This document shows positions 17,560-27,483 of a stretch of DNA of 64,000 bases, in pieces. The stretch comes from Argonema galeatum A003/A1 (GTDB lineage: Bacteria > Cyanobacteriota > Cyanobacteriia > Cyanobacteriales > Aerosakkonemataceae). Positions within the stretch are counted from its first letter, which is position 1. The number at the start of each line of letters is the position of its first letter. The translations under genes were made by a program, and so were the position numbers. The DNA is taken from positions 88,726 through 152,725 of the forward strand of contig NZ_JAIQZM010000011.1 of assembly GCF_023333595.1 (NCBI RefSeq), in the 5' to 3' direction. The notes under the pieces are model-generated. The model had not been told where the DNA came from, made no database searches, and was given only the letters and a program-made list of their open reading frames with translations.

Positions 17560-17569
17560 AGGTGAAAAT

Positions 17570-17586
17570 TGTAAGTGGTACTTGCA
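17570..17586. promoter_or_regulatory. Operator 1, TGTAAGT-N3-ACTTGCA
   Basis: TGTAAGTGGTACTTGCA, a near-perfect inverted repeat (TGTAAGT against ACTTGCA, one mismatch) 11 bp before the TetR-type start codon. Likely bound by the TetR-type protein, overlapping its own leader. Confidence 0.65.
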
Positions 17587-17616
17587 TTTAAACCGAAACC
17601 TTGTTAAGCTACTAAA

Positions 17617-17633
17617 TGTAAGTAGGACTTGCA
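17617..17633. promoter_or_regulatory. Operator 2, TGTAAGT-N3-ACTTGCA
   Basis: TGTAAGTAGGACTTGCA, identical to operator 1 except in the central 3 nt, 47 bp away and 67 bp before the desaturase start. Two copies of the same 17-bp dyad in one divergent promoter region support a shared regulator. Confidence 0.65.
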
Positions 17634-17700
17634 TCTGCTGTCTCTACTGTAGCTGGCTTCTGGCAATAGTTTGAGAAATTCACAGATATAGGAAAAATTC

Positions 17701-18534
17701 ATGCCAATTCAATCAACTGCTCCTAAGCATAAATCAACTCTTACTCTCGACTGGATAAGTGTGGCATTTTTTGCTGCCGTTCATGGTTTAGCTTTGTTAG
17801 CTCCCTGGTTTTTTTCTTGGTCAGCTTTGGGGGTAATGATATTTCTCCATTGGTTATTTGGCAGTATAGGTATCTGTTTAGGATATCACCGACTTTTAAC
17901 TCACCGTAGTTTTCAAGTACCAAAATGGTTGGAATATATAATTACTACTATCGGTACGCTTTCTCTTCAAGGGGGGCCGATATTTTGGGTGGCTGGACAT
18001 CGTTTGCATCATGCACATACAGAGGATTTCGATAAAGATCCATACTCTGCTAAACGAGGATTCTGGTGGAGTCACTGTCTTTGGCTAATTTACCCACAGG
18101 ATGAGTTTTTCAACTACGAAACTTATAGAAGATTTGCACCTGATTTAGACCGCGACCCCTATTACCGTTGGCTAAATCGCAACTTTTTACTGCTTCAAAT
18201 TCCCTTGGGATTATTGTTATATGCTTTGGGTGGATGGTCTTTTGTAATCTATGGAATGTTCTTGCGATCGGTCCTACTCTGGCACAGCACTTGGCTGATT
18301 AATTCTGCCACACACCTACGCGGTTATCGTAATTTTCAATTAGATGATGGATCTCGAAATCTTTGGTGGGCGGCGATTTTAACTTATGGCGAAGGTTGGC
18401 ACAATAATCATCATGCTCATCCAAATGTAGCAAAAGCCGGACTGCGTTGGTGGGAAATTGATGTGACTTGGTGGGCAATTAAAACTCTCAAAACTCTGGG
18501 TTTGGCGAAAAAGGTTGTCATGCCTGTAAATTAG
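17701..18534 (+). CDS. desC: Acyl-lipid delta-9 fatty-acid desaturase
   Basis: Integral membrane di-iron desaturase that puts the first double bond into acyl chains of membrane lipids. The three histidine boxes are present: HRLLTHR (about residue 62), HRLHHAHTEDFDKDPYS (about 100) and HNNHHAHPNV (about 238). Hydrophobic segments lie before box 1 and between boxes 2 and 3. 277 residues, normal for DesC-type enzymes. Assignment to the delta-9 group rests on the box sequences and length. Divergent from the TetR-type regulator with two operators between, so its expression is probably controlled by that protein. A paralogue elsewhere in the genome cannot be excluded. Confidence 0.9.
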   Translation: MPIQSTAPKHKSTLTLDWISVAFFAAVHGLALLAPWFFSWSALGVMIFLHWLFGSIGICLGYHRLLTHRSFQVPKWLEYIITTIGTLSLQGGPIFWVAGHRLHHAHTEDFDKDPYSAKRGFWWSHCLWLIYPQDEFFNYETYRRFAPDLDRDPYYRWLNRNFLLLQIPLGLLLYALGGWSFVIYGMFLRSVLLWHSTWLINSATHLRGYRNFQLDDGSRNLWWAAILTYGEGWHNNHHAHPNVAKAGLRWWEIDVTWWAIKTLKTLGLAKKVVMPVN

Positions 18535-18993
18535 GTTTTCCTGAGAGTTGATCGGAAAAGTCTGGGCGTAAGCGATCGCACATCTGTTTGATCTGCTTCG
18601 GGACTTAAGAAACCCGGTTTCTTCAAAAAAACGGGGTTTCTGACCGCCTAGCGATGATCGGGATTTCGAGCTAGGGGTGGGCATTACCCCGCACAGGAGG
18701 GCACAAAGTCCAAAAATATTTGTGCGATCGCTATACCAGCTGCGTGCTTAAATCCTCTAGAAAAAATTATCACGAAGAGTACAAAAGACAGATATGGCTG
18801 AGGTATAAGCTTTAAACGCCTAATTTAGCTGAACGCAACAGCAACAAGTCAAATTTTATAATACCGAAGCAAGAGTCTTTTTTGGTTAAATTTTACAAAG
18901 TGTAAAATTTAAGAATATTTTCAAGTTTCTGGGCATCCTAGATATAGAAGCTAATCTGAAACCCTATTCTCTTGCGCCCATCCGAGAACCTAA
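18535..18993. other. Intergenic region before the 2043-aa kinase gene
   Basis: About 460 bp without a gene. It holds one copy of the AGAAACCCGGTTTCT palindrome (18608-18641), two HIP1 sites, and an AT-rich part (18780-18960) containing TTTTACAAAGTGTAAAATTT, a short dyad (TTTTACA/TGTAAAA) at about 18891-18910 that could be regulatory. No clear promoter boxes. Confidence 0.5.
18608..18641. repeat. AGAAACCCGGTTTCT palindromic repeat
   Basis: AGAAACCCGGTTTCTTCAAA then AAAACGGGGTTTCT, a slightly worn copy of the 33-bp element at 14345 and 32594. It lies 74 bp past the desaturase stop. Confidence 0.8.
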
Positions 18994-21900
18994 ATGAATG
19001 CCACCCTACCTGGTTACCGACTCATCGAATCCATTCACACTGGAGTGAGAACGGTCATTTATCGCGCTCAGCGGGAGTCGGATCTTTCAAGTGTTATCGT
19101 CAAAACCCTACTAGCCGAGTATCCTACCCTCGAAGATATTACCCGCTTGCGGCATGAATATAAAATCCTGCAACATCTCAACATTGAAGGAATTGTCAAA
19201 GCCTATAGCTTGGAAAACTATGGGAATGGCTTAGCGGTGATTTTAGAAGATTTTGGGGCCGAATCACTCAAAAATCTGATAAATTCGCAAGGGATACCAG
19301 TTTTTTCCTTTCTTTCGATCGCCATTCAGCTAGCATCTGCGATCGCAGAACTTCATAAAAATCACATTATTCATAAAGATATAAAACCGCATAATATTAT
19401 CATAACTTCACCAAAAGAGCAAGTAAAAATTATTGATTTTAGTATTTCTTCGCGCTTGGAGCGAGAAAACTCGACACTCAGCCATCCTGACTTGCTCGAA
19501 GGCACCCTCGCCTATATGTCGCCAGAGCAAACTGGCAGAATGAATCGGTCAATTGACTACCGCACTGACTTTTATTCTTTGGGCGTTACTTTTTATGAAA
19601 TGCTGACAGGCGAGTTGCCTTTTAGTGCCACCGAGCCGATGGAATTGGTACACAGCCATATTGCTAAAATGCCTGTACCGCCTCATCATGTGAATCCAGA
19701 AATTCCAGAGGCGATCTCAAATATTTTAATGAAATTGTTAGCCAAAACTGCTGAAGACCGTTACCAAAGTGCAGATGGCTTAAAATTTGATTTAGAAACC
19801 TGTCTGATCAAGCTACAAACGATCGGCGCTACTTTCGACTTTATTGCTGGGGGTGCCGACAAAGCAGGTCTATTGAATATACCACAAAAACTTTACGGTC
19901 GGGAAGCGGAAGTTGCTACGCTTTTGGAAACATTCGATCGCGTTTCTGCTCCCCCAACATGGGGGGGGACTAGAGGGGGGGCGGAATTAATGCTTGTTTC
20001 CGGTTATTCCGGCATTGGTAAAACTGTTCTAGTCAATGAAGTTCACAAACCCATTGTGCGGCAACGGGGATATTTTATTGCAGGGAAATTTGACCAGTTC
20101 AAGCGGAATATTCCTTACGCTTCCCTAATTCAAGCATTCCAATCATTAATTCAGCAATTTTTAACTGAAAGCGAAGCACAAATTCAAGCTTGGAAAGATA
20201 AACTTTTATCGGCTTTAGGCATTAACGGACAAGTGATTATCGACGTGATTCCCGAAGTCGAACTCATTATCGGCAAACAGCCACCCGTCCCCGAATTGGG
20301 GGCAACTGAATCGCAAAACCGCTTCAGTCGGGTATTCAAACAATTTATTAGCGTATTTACAACTAAAGAACACCCGCTAGTTGTATTTTTAGATGACTTG
20401 CAGTGGGCAGATTCGGCATCGCTGAAATTGATCGAAATGCTGATGACTGATACCGAAAGCGAATATTTATTGCTAATTGGCGCGTATCGAGATAACGAAG
20501 TTTTTCCGACCCATCCGACAATTCAAACTATTGGCAAGATTTGCCAAATGGGTGCGACGGTGAATCATATCGTACTCGGCCCATTAGAACTCGTTCATGT
20601 CGAACAATTAATCGCCGATACTTTAAATGAATCTGTTCGATCAAAGCCGCTATCTGACCTACTTTTTAACAAAACGCAGGGCAATCCCTTCTTCTTAACT
20701 CAACTGCTCAAAACCCTAACCCTTGAAGATTTGCTGGTTTATCACTTGCACTCAGGCGAGTGGCAGTGGAACATCAAGCAAATCCAAGCGATCGGAATTA
20801 CCGATTATAACGTTGTCGATCTGATTGCTAGAAATATTCGCAAACTGCCCTCCGATACGCAGAAAGTATTAAAACTAGCAGCTTGTATTGGCAACACTTT
20901 TAACTTAGAAATTTTAAGCGTTGTAAATGAGGAATCTTCCTTAGTCACTGCTGCACATCTGTGGTCGTCGCTTCAGGCTGGGTTGATTTTACCTTTGAGC
21001 AATGACTACAAAATTCCGCTGGTATTTAGTCAGGAAGAATCGGGCGGGTTTACCTTAACGGATGTCAAGGTTGACTACAAGTTTTTGCATGACCGAGTGC
21101 AGCAAGCCGCTTATTCTCTGATTCCCGATGAGGATAAGAAAGCAACGCACCTGAAAATTGGTCAATTACTGCTGCACTCCACAACGCCTGAAGAACGCAA
21201 AGAAAATATTTTTGCTCTCGTTAACCAACTCAATTACGGTACTGACTTACTCACATCTGAAGCCAAAAAATACGAACTAGCTCAACTTAATCTCATAGCC
21301 GGACAGAAAGCGAAAGCAGCCACAGCGCACGATTCCGCCGTCAAATATTTGCAAGTTGGTTTGGGACTGTTAGCATCTGATAGTTGGGACAGTCAATATG
21401 AACTGACATTAGCACTACACTCAGAAGCAGCAGAAGCGGCATATCTGAACGGTGATTTTGAAGCAATGGAGAGATTCGGTGAGATAGTCCAAAACTGCGC
21501 CAAAATGTTGCTGGACAAAGTGAAAGTGTATGAAGTCCAGATTCAAGCTTACATATCGCAGAACAGGCTGCTAGAAGCGGTTAGTACGGGGCTACAAGTT
21601 TTAAAGCTATTGGGAGTAGAGTTTCCCCCTCAGCCGAACCCGTCAGATATTGGGCAAGCACTAGGGGAAACTGCGGCAATTTTGAATGGCTTGCGAATTG
21701 AGGATTTAATTGACCTGCCTCAAATGACTGAGCCTTATAAATTAGCAGCCATGAGACTTTTATCAAGTATCTTTACTCCTGCATACCTTGGTGCTGCTCC
21801 AGAACTGGTACCCTTGACAGTGTGCAAACAAGTACCTTTATCCATCCAATATGGTAATGCTTCCGTTTCTCCATTTGCTTATGCCAATTATGGTCTGATT

Positions 21901-24900
21901 CTTTGTGGCATTGTGGGAGATATTGATTCAGGTTATCAGTTTGGTCAATTAGCTTTAAGTCTATTGTCAAAGTTAAATGCTCAAGAAATTAAAGCCAAGA
22001 CAGTCTTCATAGTAAATCTATTTATCCGACATTGGAAAGAGCATCTGAGAGAAACCTTAGAGCCTTTGGTGTCAACTTACTCTATCGGAATGGAAACAGG
22101 AGATTTAGAATATGCAGGCTATGGTCTATTCCTGTCCTCCATGTTCGCTTACTTTAGCGGCAAAGAACTGACTGTCCTTGAAAGAGAGATGGCAATCAAC
22201 AGAGATGCTATTCATAAACTCAAGCAAAAAACAGCGCTTAATTATCTAGAAATCTATCGGCAGGTAATCTTAAATCTGCTGGGAAAAAGTGAAAATCACT
22301 GCTGTCTCCAGGGTGAAGCCTGCGATGAGCAGATCATGTTGCCACTGCTCCAGCAAGCAAATGACAAAACGGGACTTTACTACATATATTGGAACAAACT
22401 TTTACTTAGTTACTGGTTTGAAAATTACTCAGAAGCGATTGAAAATACTGTCATAACAGAGCAGTATTTAAACGTGGTGGTAGCGTCGCCCTTTATTCCT
22501 CTATTCCATTTTTACGATTCTTTAGTACGGCTAGCGGTGTATGCCGACAGCACAGAGTCAGAGAAAAACGCCCTCCTCGATCGCGTCCGAGATAATCAAG
22601 AAAAAATGCAGAAATGGGCGCATCATGCCCCGATGAATTTTTTGCACAAGTTCTATTTAGTAGAGGCAGAACGGCATCGGGTTTTAGGGGAAAAAGTAGA
22701 AGCGATCGAGATGTACGATCGCGCGATCGCCCTCGCTAAAGAAAACGAGTATATCAACGAAGAAGCACTTGCTCACGAACTCGCTGCGAAATTCTATCTG
22801 TCATGGGGCAAACAAAGCATTGCCCAGACTTACATGACAAATGCCTACTATGCTTATATTCGCTGGGGGGCTATTGCTAAAGTCAAACATTTAGAAGAAA
22901 AATACCCGCAATTAATTTCCCGATCGCCCGTCACAGAAACTACCCTCGATCGCGCTGCAACAATTGTTTCTTTAACTACCACGGGAAGTCAGGCAGAAAT
23001 TTTGGACTTAGCAACAGTGCTGAAAGCAAGCCAAGCCATTACCAGCGAAATTGTTCTCGCTAACTTGTTCGACAAGTTAATGAAAATTTTGATCGAAAAT
23101 GCTGGCGCTCAAACTGGTTCGCTCATCTTGCCAAAAAACGGTCAATTCGTCATCGAAGCAGCAGGGAATAAAGATGACGTGCAAGTGCTGCAATCTCTAC
23201 CAGTTTCAAGCAGCCAGCAGCTACCTATATCAGTCTTTAATTATGTCGCCCGAACTAAAAAAGATCTGGTTTTAAATGATGCCAGCCAGGATGTAACTTT
23301 TAACACCGATCCCTATATCACCCAACGCAAAATAAAGTCTCTCCTGTGTGCGCCCATCCTTTATCAAGGCAAACTCACTGCCATTCTTTACCTAGAAAAC
23401 AATCTGATTGCAGGTGCTTTTACGCCGAAACGGGTGGAAGTGTTGCGACTGCTATCATCTCAGGCTGCGATCGCTCTAGAAAATGCCCAACTCTATCACA
23501 CCCTGGAAGTCAAAGTAGAAGAGCGAACCCAACAGTTAAAAGAAAAAAATGCGCGTCTGGAAGTGGAAATAAAAGAACGCCAGCGAGCCGAACAAGTCGC
23601 CGAAGCAGCCAACCGTGCCAAGAGTCAATTCCTCGCCAACATGAGCCACGAATTGAGAACACCGCTTAACGGCATTTTGGGTTACGCTCAAATCTTCAAA
23701 CGAGACAAAAATTTGACCAGCCAGCAAAACGTTGGAGTTAATATCATTAACCAGTGCGGCGAACATCTGCTAACTTTAATCAACGATATTTTAGACCTCT
23801 CCAAAATCGAAGCGGGTAAAATGGAACTGCACCCCGTCGAGTTTCATTTTTCGGAATTTCTGCAAGGCATTGCCGAAGTCTGCCGCATTCGTGCCGAACA
23901 AAAGAGAATTTCCTTGATTTACGAACCGATGACTAAACTGCCTATCGGCATCCAGGCAGACGAGAAAAGGTTGCGGCAAATTTTGATTAACTTGCTCGGT
24001 AATGCCGTCAAATTCACCGAAACAGGTGGCGTTACTTTGAAAGTGCGGCTAATAGAAAATCAGGGAGAGTCGCAGGAGATCGGCAGAGATTCCAAAATCC
24101 AAAATCCAAAATCCTCTGGTGCAACGGTTGGCATCGTGACGGGAACCGCCAAGACGCCCACTTCGCGCCAAATCCAAAATCGGAAAATTCGCTTTCAAGT
24201 AGAAGACACCGGCATTGGCATTGCATCAGAACAATTGTCAAAAATATTTTTGCCATTCGAGCAGGTGGGCGACACAGTTCGTCAGTCAGAAGGAACCGGA
24301 TTGGGGCTAGCAATTAGCCGCCAATTAGTTGAGATGATGGGTGGCGAACTGAAAGCAGAAAGCGCTGTAGCTAAAGGAAGTATTTTCTGGTTTGAGCTAG
24401 ACTTGGCCGAAGTAAAAGAATGGGGGGCGCATCAAAAGAAATCCGAAAAGATCGTTAGGGGTTATGCTGGGTATAATAGAAGAATTATGGTGGTGGACGA
24501 CAAATGGGAAAATCGCTCTGTTCTAGTTAATCTGCTAGCTCCAATTGGATTTGAAATTATTGAGGCAACCGATGGTCAAGACTGTCTGAATAAAGCACCG
24601 TCATTTAACCCAGATTGTATATTAATTGACTTGGTAATGCCTATGATGGATGGTTTTGAAGCTACGCGAAGAATTCGCAAATTGCCAGAACTTAAAGATG
24701 TAATAGTGATTGCGACTTCGGCTAGCGTTTTATCCACTGAGCAGCAGGGGAGCTTAGACGCTGGGTGTAATGATTTTCTTCCCAAGCCAATCCGAGCAGG
24801 AGAACTTTTAGAAAGTCTGAGTCATTATTTAGGTTTGGAATGGATTTATGAAGAATCAGAAGTTACCTCTACTGATTCCTCAGTCCAGACTACCGATTGC

Positions 24901-25125
24901 CAAATCCAAGAGGAAGAAATTATTCCTCCCCCAGGCGAAGAACTGACGATCCTTTTCGATCTGGCTATGAGTGGTGACATGGGAGGCATTCAGGAGCGAG
25001 CCGATCAACTCCAGCAGTTAGCTCCTCAATATGTGCCTTTTGCAAATCGTTTGAGTCAACTAGCAAAGGATTTTGAAGAAGAAAAAATTCTGGAGCTAGT
25101 GCAACAATATAAGGAGATGGAATAA
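18994..25125 (+). CDS. Ser/Thr kinase - AAA ATPase - GAF - histidine kinase - receiver hybrid
   Basis: A 2043-residue signalling protein of the large cyanobacterial kinase/histidine-kinase hybrid type. Order: Ser/Thr kinase (about 5-265; HKDIKPHN, IIDFSISS with DFS in place of DFG, GTLAYMSPEQ), AAA/STAND ATPase (Walker A SGYSGIGKTVLV about 335; Walker B VVFLDDLQWAD), a long helical/TPR-like middle, GAF (about 1330-1490), coiled coil, HisKA ([14 protein letters not shown], His about 1553), HATPase (N box about 1660, DTGIGIA, GTGLGLAI), receiver (VVDDKWENRS; phospho-Asp in ILIDLVMP) and a short helical tail. Two spots carry repeat-like inserts: PPTWGGTRGGAE before Walker A and SKIQNPKSSG inside the HATPase. 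Its stop overlaps the next start (TAATG). Confidence 0.92.
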   Translation: MNATLPGYRLIESIHTGVRTVIYRAQRESDLSSVIVKTLLAEYPTLEDITRLRHEYKILQHLNIEGIVKAYSLENYGNGLAVILEDFGAESLKNLINSQGIPVFSFLSIAIQLASAIAELHKNHIIHKDIKPHNIIITSPKEQVKIIDFSISSRLERENSTLSHPDLLEGTLAYMSPEQTGRMNRSIDYRTDFYSLGVTFYEMLTGELPFSATEPMELVHSHIAKMPVPPHHVNPEIPEAISNILMKLLAKTAEDRYQSADGLKFDLETCLIKLQTIGATFDFIAGGADKAGLLNIPQKLYGREAEVATLLETFDRVSAPPTWGGTRGGAELMLVSGYSGIGKTVLVNEVHKPIVRQRGYFIAGKFDQFKRNIPYASLIQAFQSLIQQFLTESEAQIQAWKDKLLSALGINGQVIIDVIPEVELIIGKQPPVPELGATESQNRFSRVFKQFISVFTTKEHPLVVFLDDLQWADSASLKLIEMLMTDTESEYLLLIGAYRDNEVFPTHPTIQTIGKICQMGATVNHIVLGPLELVHVEQLIADTLNESVRSKPLSDLLFNKTQGNPFFLTQLLKTLTLEDLLVYHLHSGEWQWNIKQIQAIGITDYNVVDLIARNIRKLPSDTQKVLKLAACIGNTFNLEILSVVNEESSLVTAAHLWSSLQAGLILPLSNDYKIPLVFSQEESGGFTLTDVKVDYKFLHDRVQQAAYSLIPDEDKKATHLKIGQLLLHSTTPEERKENIFALVNQLNYGTDLLTSEAKKYELAQLNLIAGQKAKAATAHDSAVKYLQVGLGLLASDSWDSQYELTLALHSEAAEAAYLNGDFEAMERFGEIVQNCAKMLLDKVKVYEVQIQAYISQNRLLEAVSTGLQVLKLLGVEFPPQPNPSDIGQALGETAAILNGLRIEDLIDLPQMTEPYKLAAMRLLSSIFTPAYLGAAPELVPLTVCKQVPLSIQYGNASVSPFAYANYGLILCGIVGDIDSGYQFGQLALSLLSKLNAQEIKAKTVFIVNLFIRHWKEHLRETLEPLVSTYSIGMETGDLEYAGYGLFLSSMFAYFSGKELTVLEREMAINRDAIHKLKQKTALNYLEIYRQVILNLLGKSENHCCLQGEACDEQIMLPLLQQANDKTGLYYIYWNKLLLSYWFENYSEAIENTVITEQYLNVVVASPFIPLFHFYDSLVRLAVYADSTESEKNALLDRVRDNQEKMQKWAHHAPMNFLHKFYLVEAERHRVLGEKVEAIEMYDRAIALAKENEYINEEALAHELAAKFYLSWGKQSIAQTYMTNAYYAYIRWGAIAKVKHLEEKYPQLISRSPVTETTLDRAATIVSLTTTGSQAEILDLATVLKASQAITSEIVLANLFDKLMKILIENAGAQTGSLILPKNGQFVIEAAGNKDDVQVLQSLPVSSSQQLPISVFNYVARTKKDLVLNDASQDVTFNTDPYITQRKIKSLLCAPILYQGKLTAILYLENNLIAGAFTPKRVEVLRLLSSQAAIALENAQLYHTLEVKVEERTQQLKEKNARLEVEIKERQRAEQVAEAANRAKSQFLANMSHELRTPLNGILGYAQIFKRDKNLTSQQNVGVNIINQCGEHLLTLINDILDLSKIEAGKMELHPVEFHFSEFLQGIAEVCRIRAEQKRISLIYEPMTKLPIGIQADEKRLRQILINLLGNAVKFTETGGVTLKVRLIENQGESQEIGRDSKIQNPKSSGATVGIVTGTAKTPTSRQIQNRKIRFQVEDTGIGIASEQLSKIFLPFEQVGDTVRQSEGTGLGLAISRQLVEMMGGELKAESAVAKGSIFWFELDLAEVKEWGAHQKKSEKIVRGYAGYNRRIMVVDDKWENRSVLVNLLAPIGFEIIEATDGQDCLNKAPSFNPDCILIDLVMPMMDGFEATRRIRKLPELKDVIVIATSASVLSTEQQGSLDAGCNDFLPKPIRAGELLESLSHYLGLEWIYEESEVTSTDSSVQTTDCQIQEEEIIPPPGEELTILFDLAMSGDMGGIQERADQLQQLAPQYVPFANRLSQLAKDFEEEKILELVQQYKEME

Positions 25126-26636
25126 TGAGCGGTGAATATTCAGAACAAGGGTCTATTTTAGTTGTAGATGACAACCAAAATAACGTGCAGGTGCTGTTTA
25201 ATTTTTTAACAGAATCTGGATTCAAAGTATTGGTGGCTCGCAATGGACAAAGCGCTATCAATAAGGCGGAATATTCCCTGCCAGATCTGATCTTGCTGGA
25301 TGTGATTATGCCTGGGATGGACGGGTTTGAAACTTGCCAACGTTTGAAAGCTTCGGAGGCAACAAAAGATATCCCGGTAATTTTTATGACGGCGTTAGCC
25401 GACACGGAGAATAAAGTCAAAGGTTTTAATGCGGGTGCAGTCGATTACATCACCAAACCGTTTCAGCAAGACGAGGTTTTAGCCCGCGTTAGAACCCACC
25501 TGAGTATCCGAAAGCTCACTAAGAAACTCCACAGTCAAAATGAGCTTCTGCAACAGGAAATAGCTGAGCGGGAAAAGCTGGCATTGGAATTAGAAAGACG
25601 AGTTGAGGAACGGACTGCTGAATTGACGTGCGCCAATCAGCGGCTGACAGAGGAGATAAATGAGAGACAGCAAGCTGAGGAGACATTGCAGCGATCGCTC
25701 TTGGAACTCCAACAAACCCAAACCCAACTGATTCAAAGCGAAAAAATGTCCGCGCTGGGGCAATTGGTGGCTGGTGTTGCCCACGAAATCAATAATCCTG
25801 TTAACTTTATTTACGGGAATCTCTCGCACGTTGGCGACTACATCTCGGATTTGCTGAATATTCTTAACCTTTATCGGCGGACATATCCTAATCCCGAACA
25901 AAAAATTGTTGAGGAAGTAGAGGAAATCGACTTAGAATTTCTCATGGAAGACTTGCCGAAAATACTGATTTCGATGCAAGTAGGGGCCGATCGCATCCGC
26001 GAGATTGTCCTATCTTTGCGACGATTCTCCCACCAGGATGACTCAGAAATGAAGCTGAATAACATCCACGAGGGCATTGATAGTACTTTGATGATTTTGC
26101 ACAATCGGCTAAAATTCAAGCACGATCGTCCTTCCATTGAAGTCATTAAGGAGTATTGCCCCAATCTGCCACAAGTCGAGTGTTACGGCGGCGAACTGAA
26201 TCAGGTTTTTATGAATATATTGGCTAATGCGATCGATGCTATAGATGAATATAACAAAGAGAGGACATTAGAACAAATCAAACTCAATCCCAGCCAAATT
26301 CGCATTCGCACTGAAGTCATAGGTAACAACCAAGTGGCGATTCGGATCGCAGATAACGGGTTGGGAATGAATTCGGATGTAAGCCGTCGCGTATTTAACC
26401 CCTTCTTTACCACGAAACCACCTGGAAAAGGTACGGGAATTGGATTGTCGATCAGCAGGCAAATTATAGTGGAAAAACACTATGGGAGTTTGGAGTGTAT
26501 TTCTACGCCTGGAAAGGGGACAGAATTTGCCATTACAATTCCAATTGAGCCAAACTATTACACAGTGTTTGAAAAGCTGACAAATCAAAATATTAACAGT
26601 AAATTTCTGCACTGCAACATTCGCCAAGCCATATAA
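25125..26636 (+). CDS. Receiver - histidine kinase
   Basis: 503 residues. An N-terminal receiver (about 8-125; ILVVDDNQNNVQVL, phospho-Asp in LILLDVIMPGMDGF, Lys in ITKPFQ) is followed by a coiled coil with many Gln/Glu, a HisKA-like helix pair (LGQLVAGVAHEINNPVNFIY, phospho-His in AHEINN) and a HATPase (MNILANAIDAI, RIADNGLGM, GKGTGIGLSISRQI). The start shares one base with the stop of the preceding hybrid kinase, so both are made together and very likely form one phosphorelay. No DNA-binding output domain is present, so the final target is elsewhere. Confidence 0.92.
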   Translation: MSGEYSEQGSILVVDDNQNNVQVLFNFLTESGFKVLVARNGQSAINKAEYSLPDLILLDVIMPGMDGFETCQRLKASEATKDIPVIFMTALADTENKVKGFNAGAVDYITKPFQQDEVLARVRTHLSIRKLTKKLHSQNELLQQEIAEREKLALELERRVEERTAELTCANQRLTEEINERQQAEETLQRSLLELQQTQTQLIQSEKMSALGQLVAGVAHEINNPVNFIYGNLSHVGDYISDLLNILNLYRRTYPNPEQKIVEEVEEIDLEFLMEDLPKILISMQVGADRIREIVLSLRRFSHQDDSEMKLNNIHEGIDSTLMILHNRLKFKHDRPSIEVIKEYCPNLPQVECYGGELNQVFMNILANAIDAIDEYNKERTLEQIKLNPSQIRIRTEVIGNNQVAIRIADNGLGMNSDVSRRVFNPFFTTKPPGKGTGIGLSISRQIIVEKHYGSLECISTPGKGTEFAITIPIEPNYYTVFEKLTNQNINSKFLHCNIRQAI

Positions 26637-26765
26637 GGTGTAGGCAAATACTTATAGTTGAGTGATGCTCAGTTAAGCGCTCCGATTAATACTTTAAACC
26701 CGCATCCCGCACCCCCAACTACCAAGGGGGTGAAATTATCGCATCTGCGACTGCCATACTTACAA

Positions 26766-26852
26766 TAGACCTCTCCAAAAAAGTAGAGACGTTGCATGCA
26801 ACGTCTCTACGAGGGTTACAGGTAACGCACCTTTAATTTATGGAGAGGTCTA
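26766..26852. mobile_element. MITE-like element, 87 bp
   Basis: Terminal inverted repeats TAGACCTCTCCA (26766-26777) and TGGAGAGGTCTA (26841-26852), 12 bp, perfect. Inside is a 28-bp perfect palindrome GTAGAGACGTTGCA/TGCAACGTCTCTAC (26783-26810). No coding capacity. Located between the kinase operon and the DUF29 gene. Confidence 0.8.
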
Positions 26853-26879
26853 ATAGTTATTGTGACGTGGAATTGAGTC

Positions 26880-27383
26880 ATGGATACAAAACCGATCGCA
26901 TCCTCACAGACAACCTCCAATCTCTACGACAAAGATTTCTATGCTTGGACGCAGGAACAAGCAAAACTGCTGCAAGCAGGAGGATGGGAATCTCTGGATA
27001 TTGTCAATTTGGTTGAGGAAATAGAATCTTTGGGAAAGCAAGTACGTCAGGAATTAAGAAATCGATTGGGTGTTCTACTCGGTCATTTGCTCAAATGGCA
27101 ATTTCAACCCAACAAACGATCTAAAAGCTGGTTTTTCACATTGCGGGAACAACGTCGCAGAATTCTTCAACACTTGGATGAAAATCCCAGCTTGAAACCC
27201 TATCTTCCAGAAGCGTTGCAAAAAGCTTATGAAGATGGGATCGATCTAGCTGCACGCGAGACATCCCTCACTGACGAAGATTTTCCGGCTGAGTGTCCTT
27301 ACTCCATTGAGCAAGTTCTAGATGCTACTTTTTTCCCAGGAGAATCAATTGAATCGGGTCGTAACTGGGTGGTAGAAAATTGA
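26880..27383 (+). CDS. DUF29 family protein
   Basis: 167 residues with the DUF29 pattern: LYDKDFYAWTQEQAKLLQAG, then LDIVNLVEEIESLGKQVRQE and LLGHLLKWQFQPNKRSKSW, with the C-terminal CPYSIEQVLDATFFP. DUF29 proteins are helical, soluble, very common in cyanobacteria and of unknown function. Length is normal. It stands alone 28 bp after a MITE-like element. Confidence 0.92.
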   Translation: MDTKPIASSQTTSNLYDKDFYAWTQEQAKLLQAGGWESLDIVNLVEEIESLGKQVRQELRNRLGVLLGHLLKWQFQPNKRSKSWFFTLREQRRRILQHLDENPSLKPYLPEALQKAYEDGIDLAARETSLTDEDFPAECPYSIEQVLDATFFPGESIESGRNWVVEN

Positions 27384-27483
27384 AACGCAAAGCCTCAGTT
27401 TATAGTTACCACTTGAACCTGGAATAAAGTATAGCTAGGGGCTCTGAACCAGTCCAGATGAAAAAACAGGAGATTTTTGCCTT

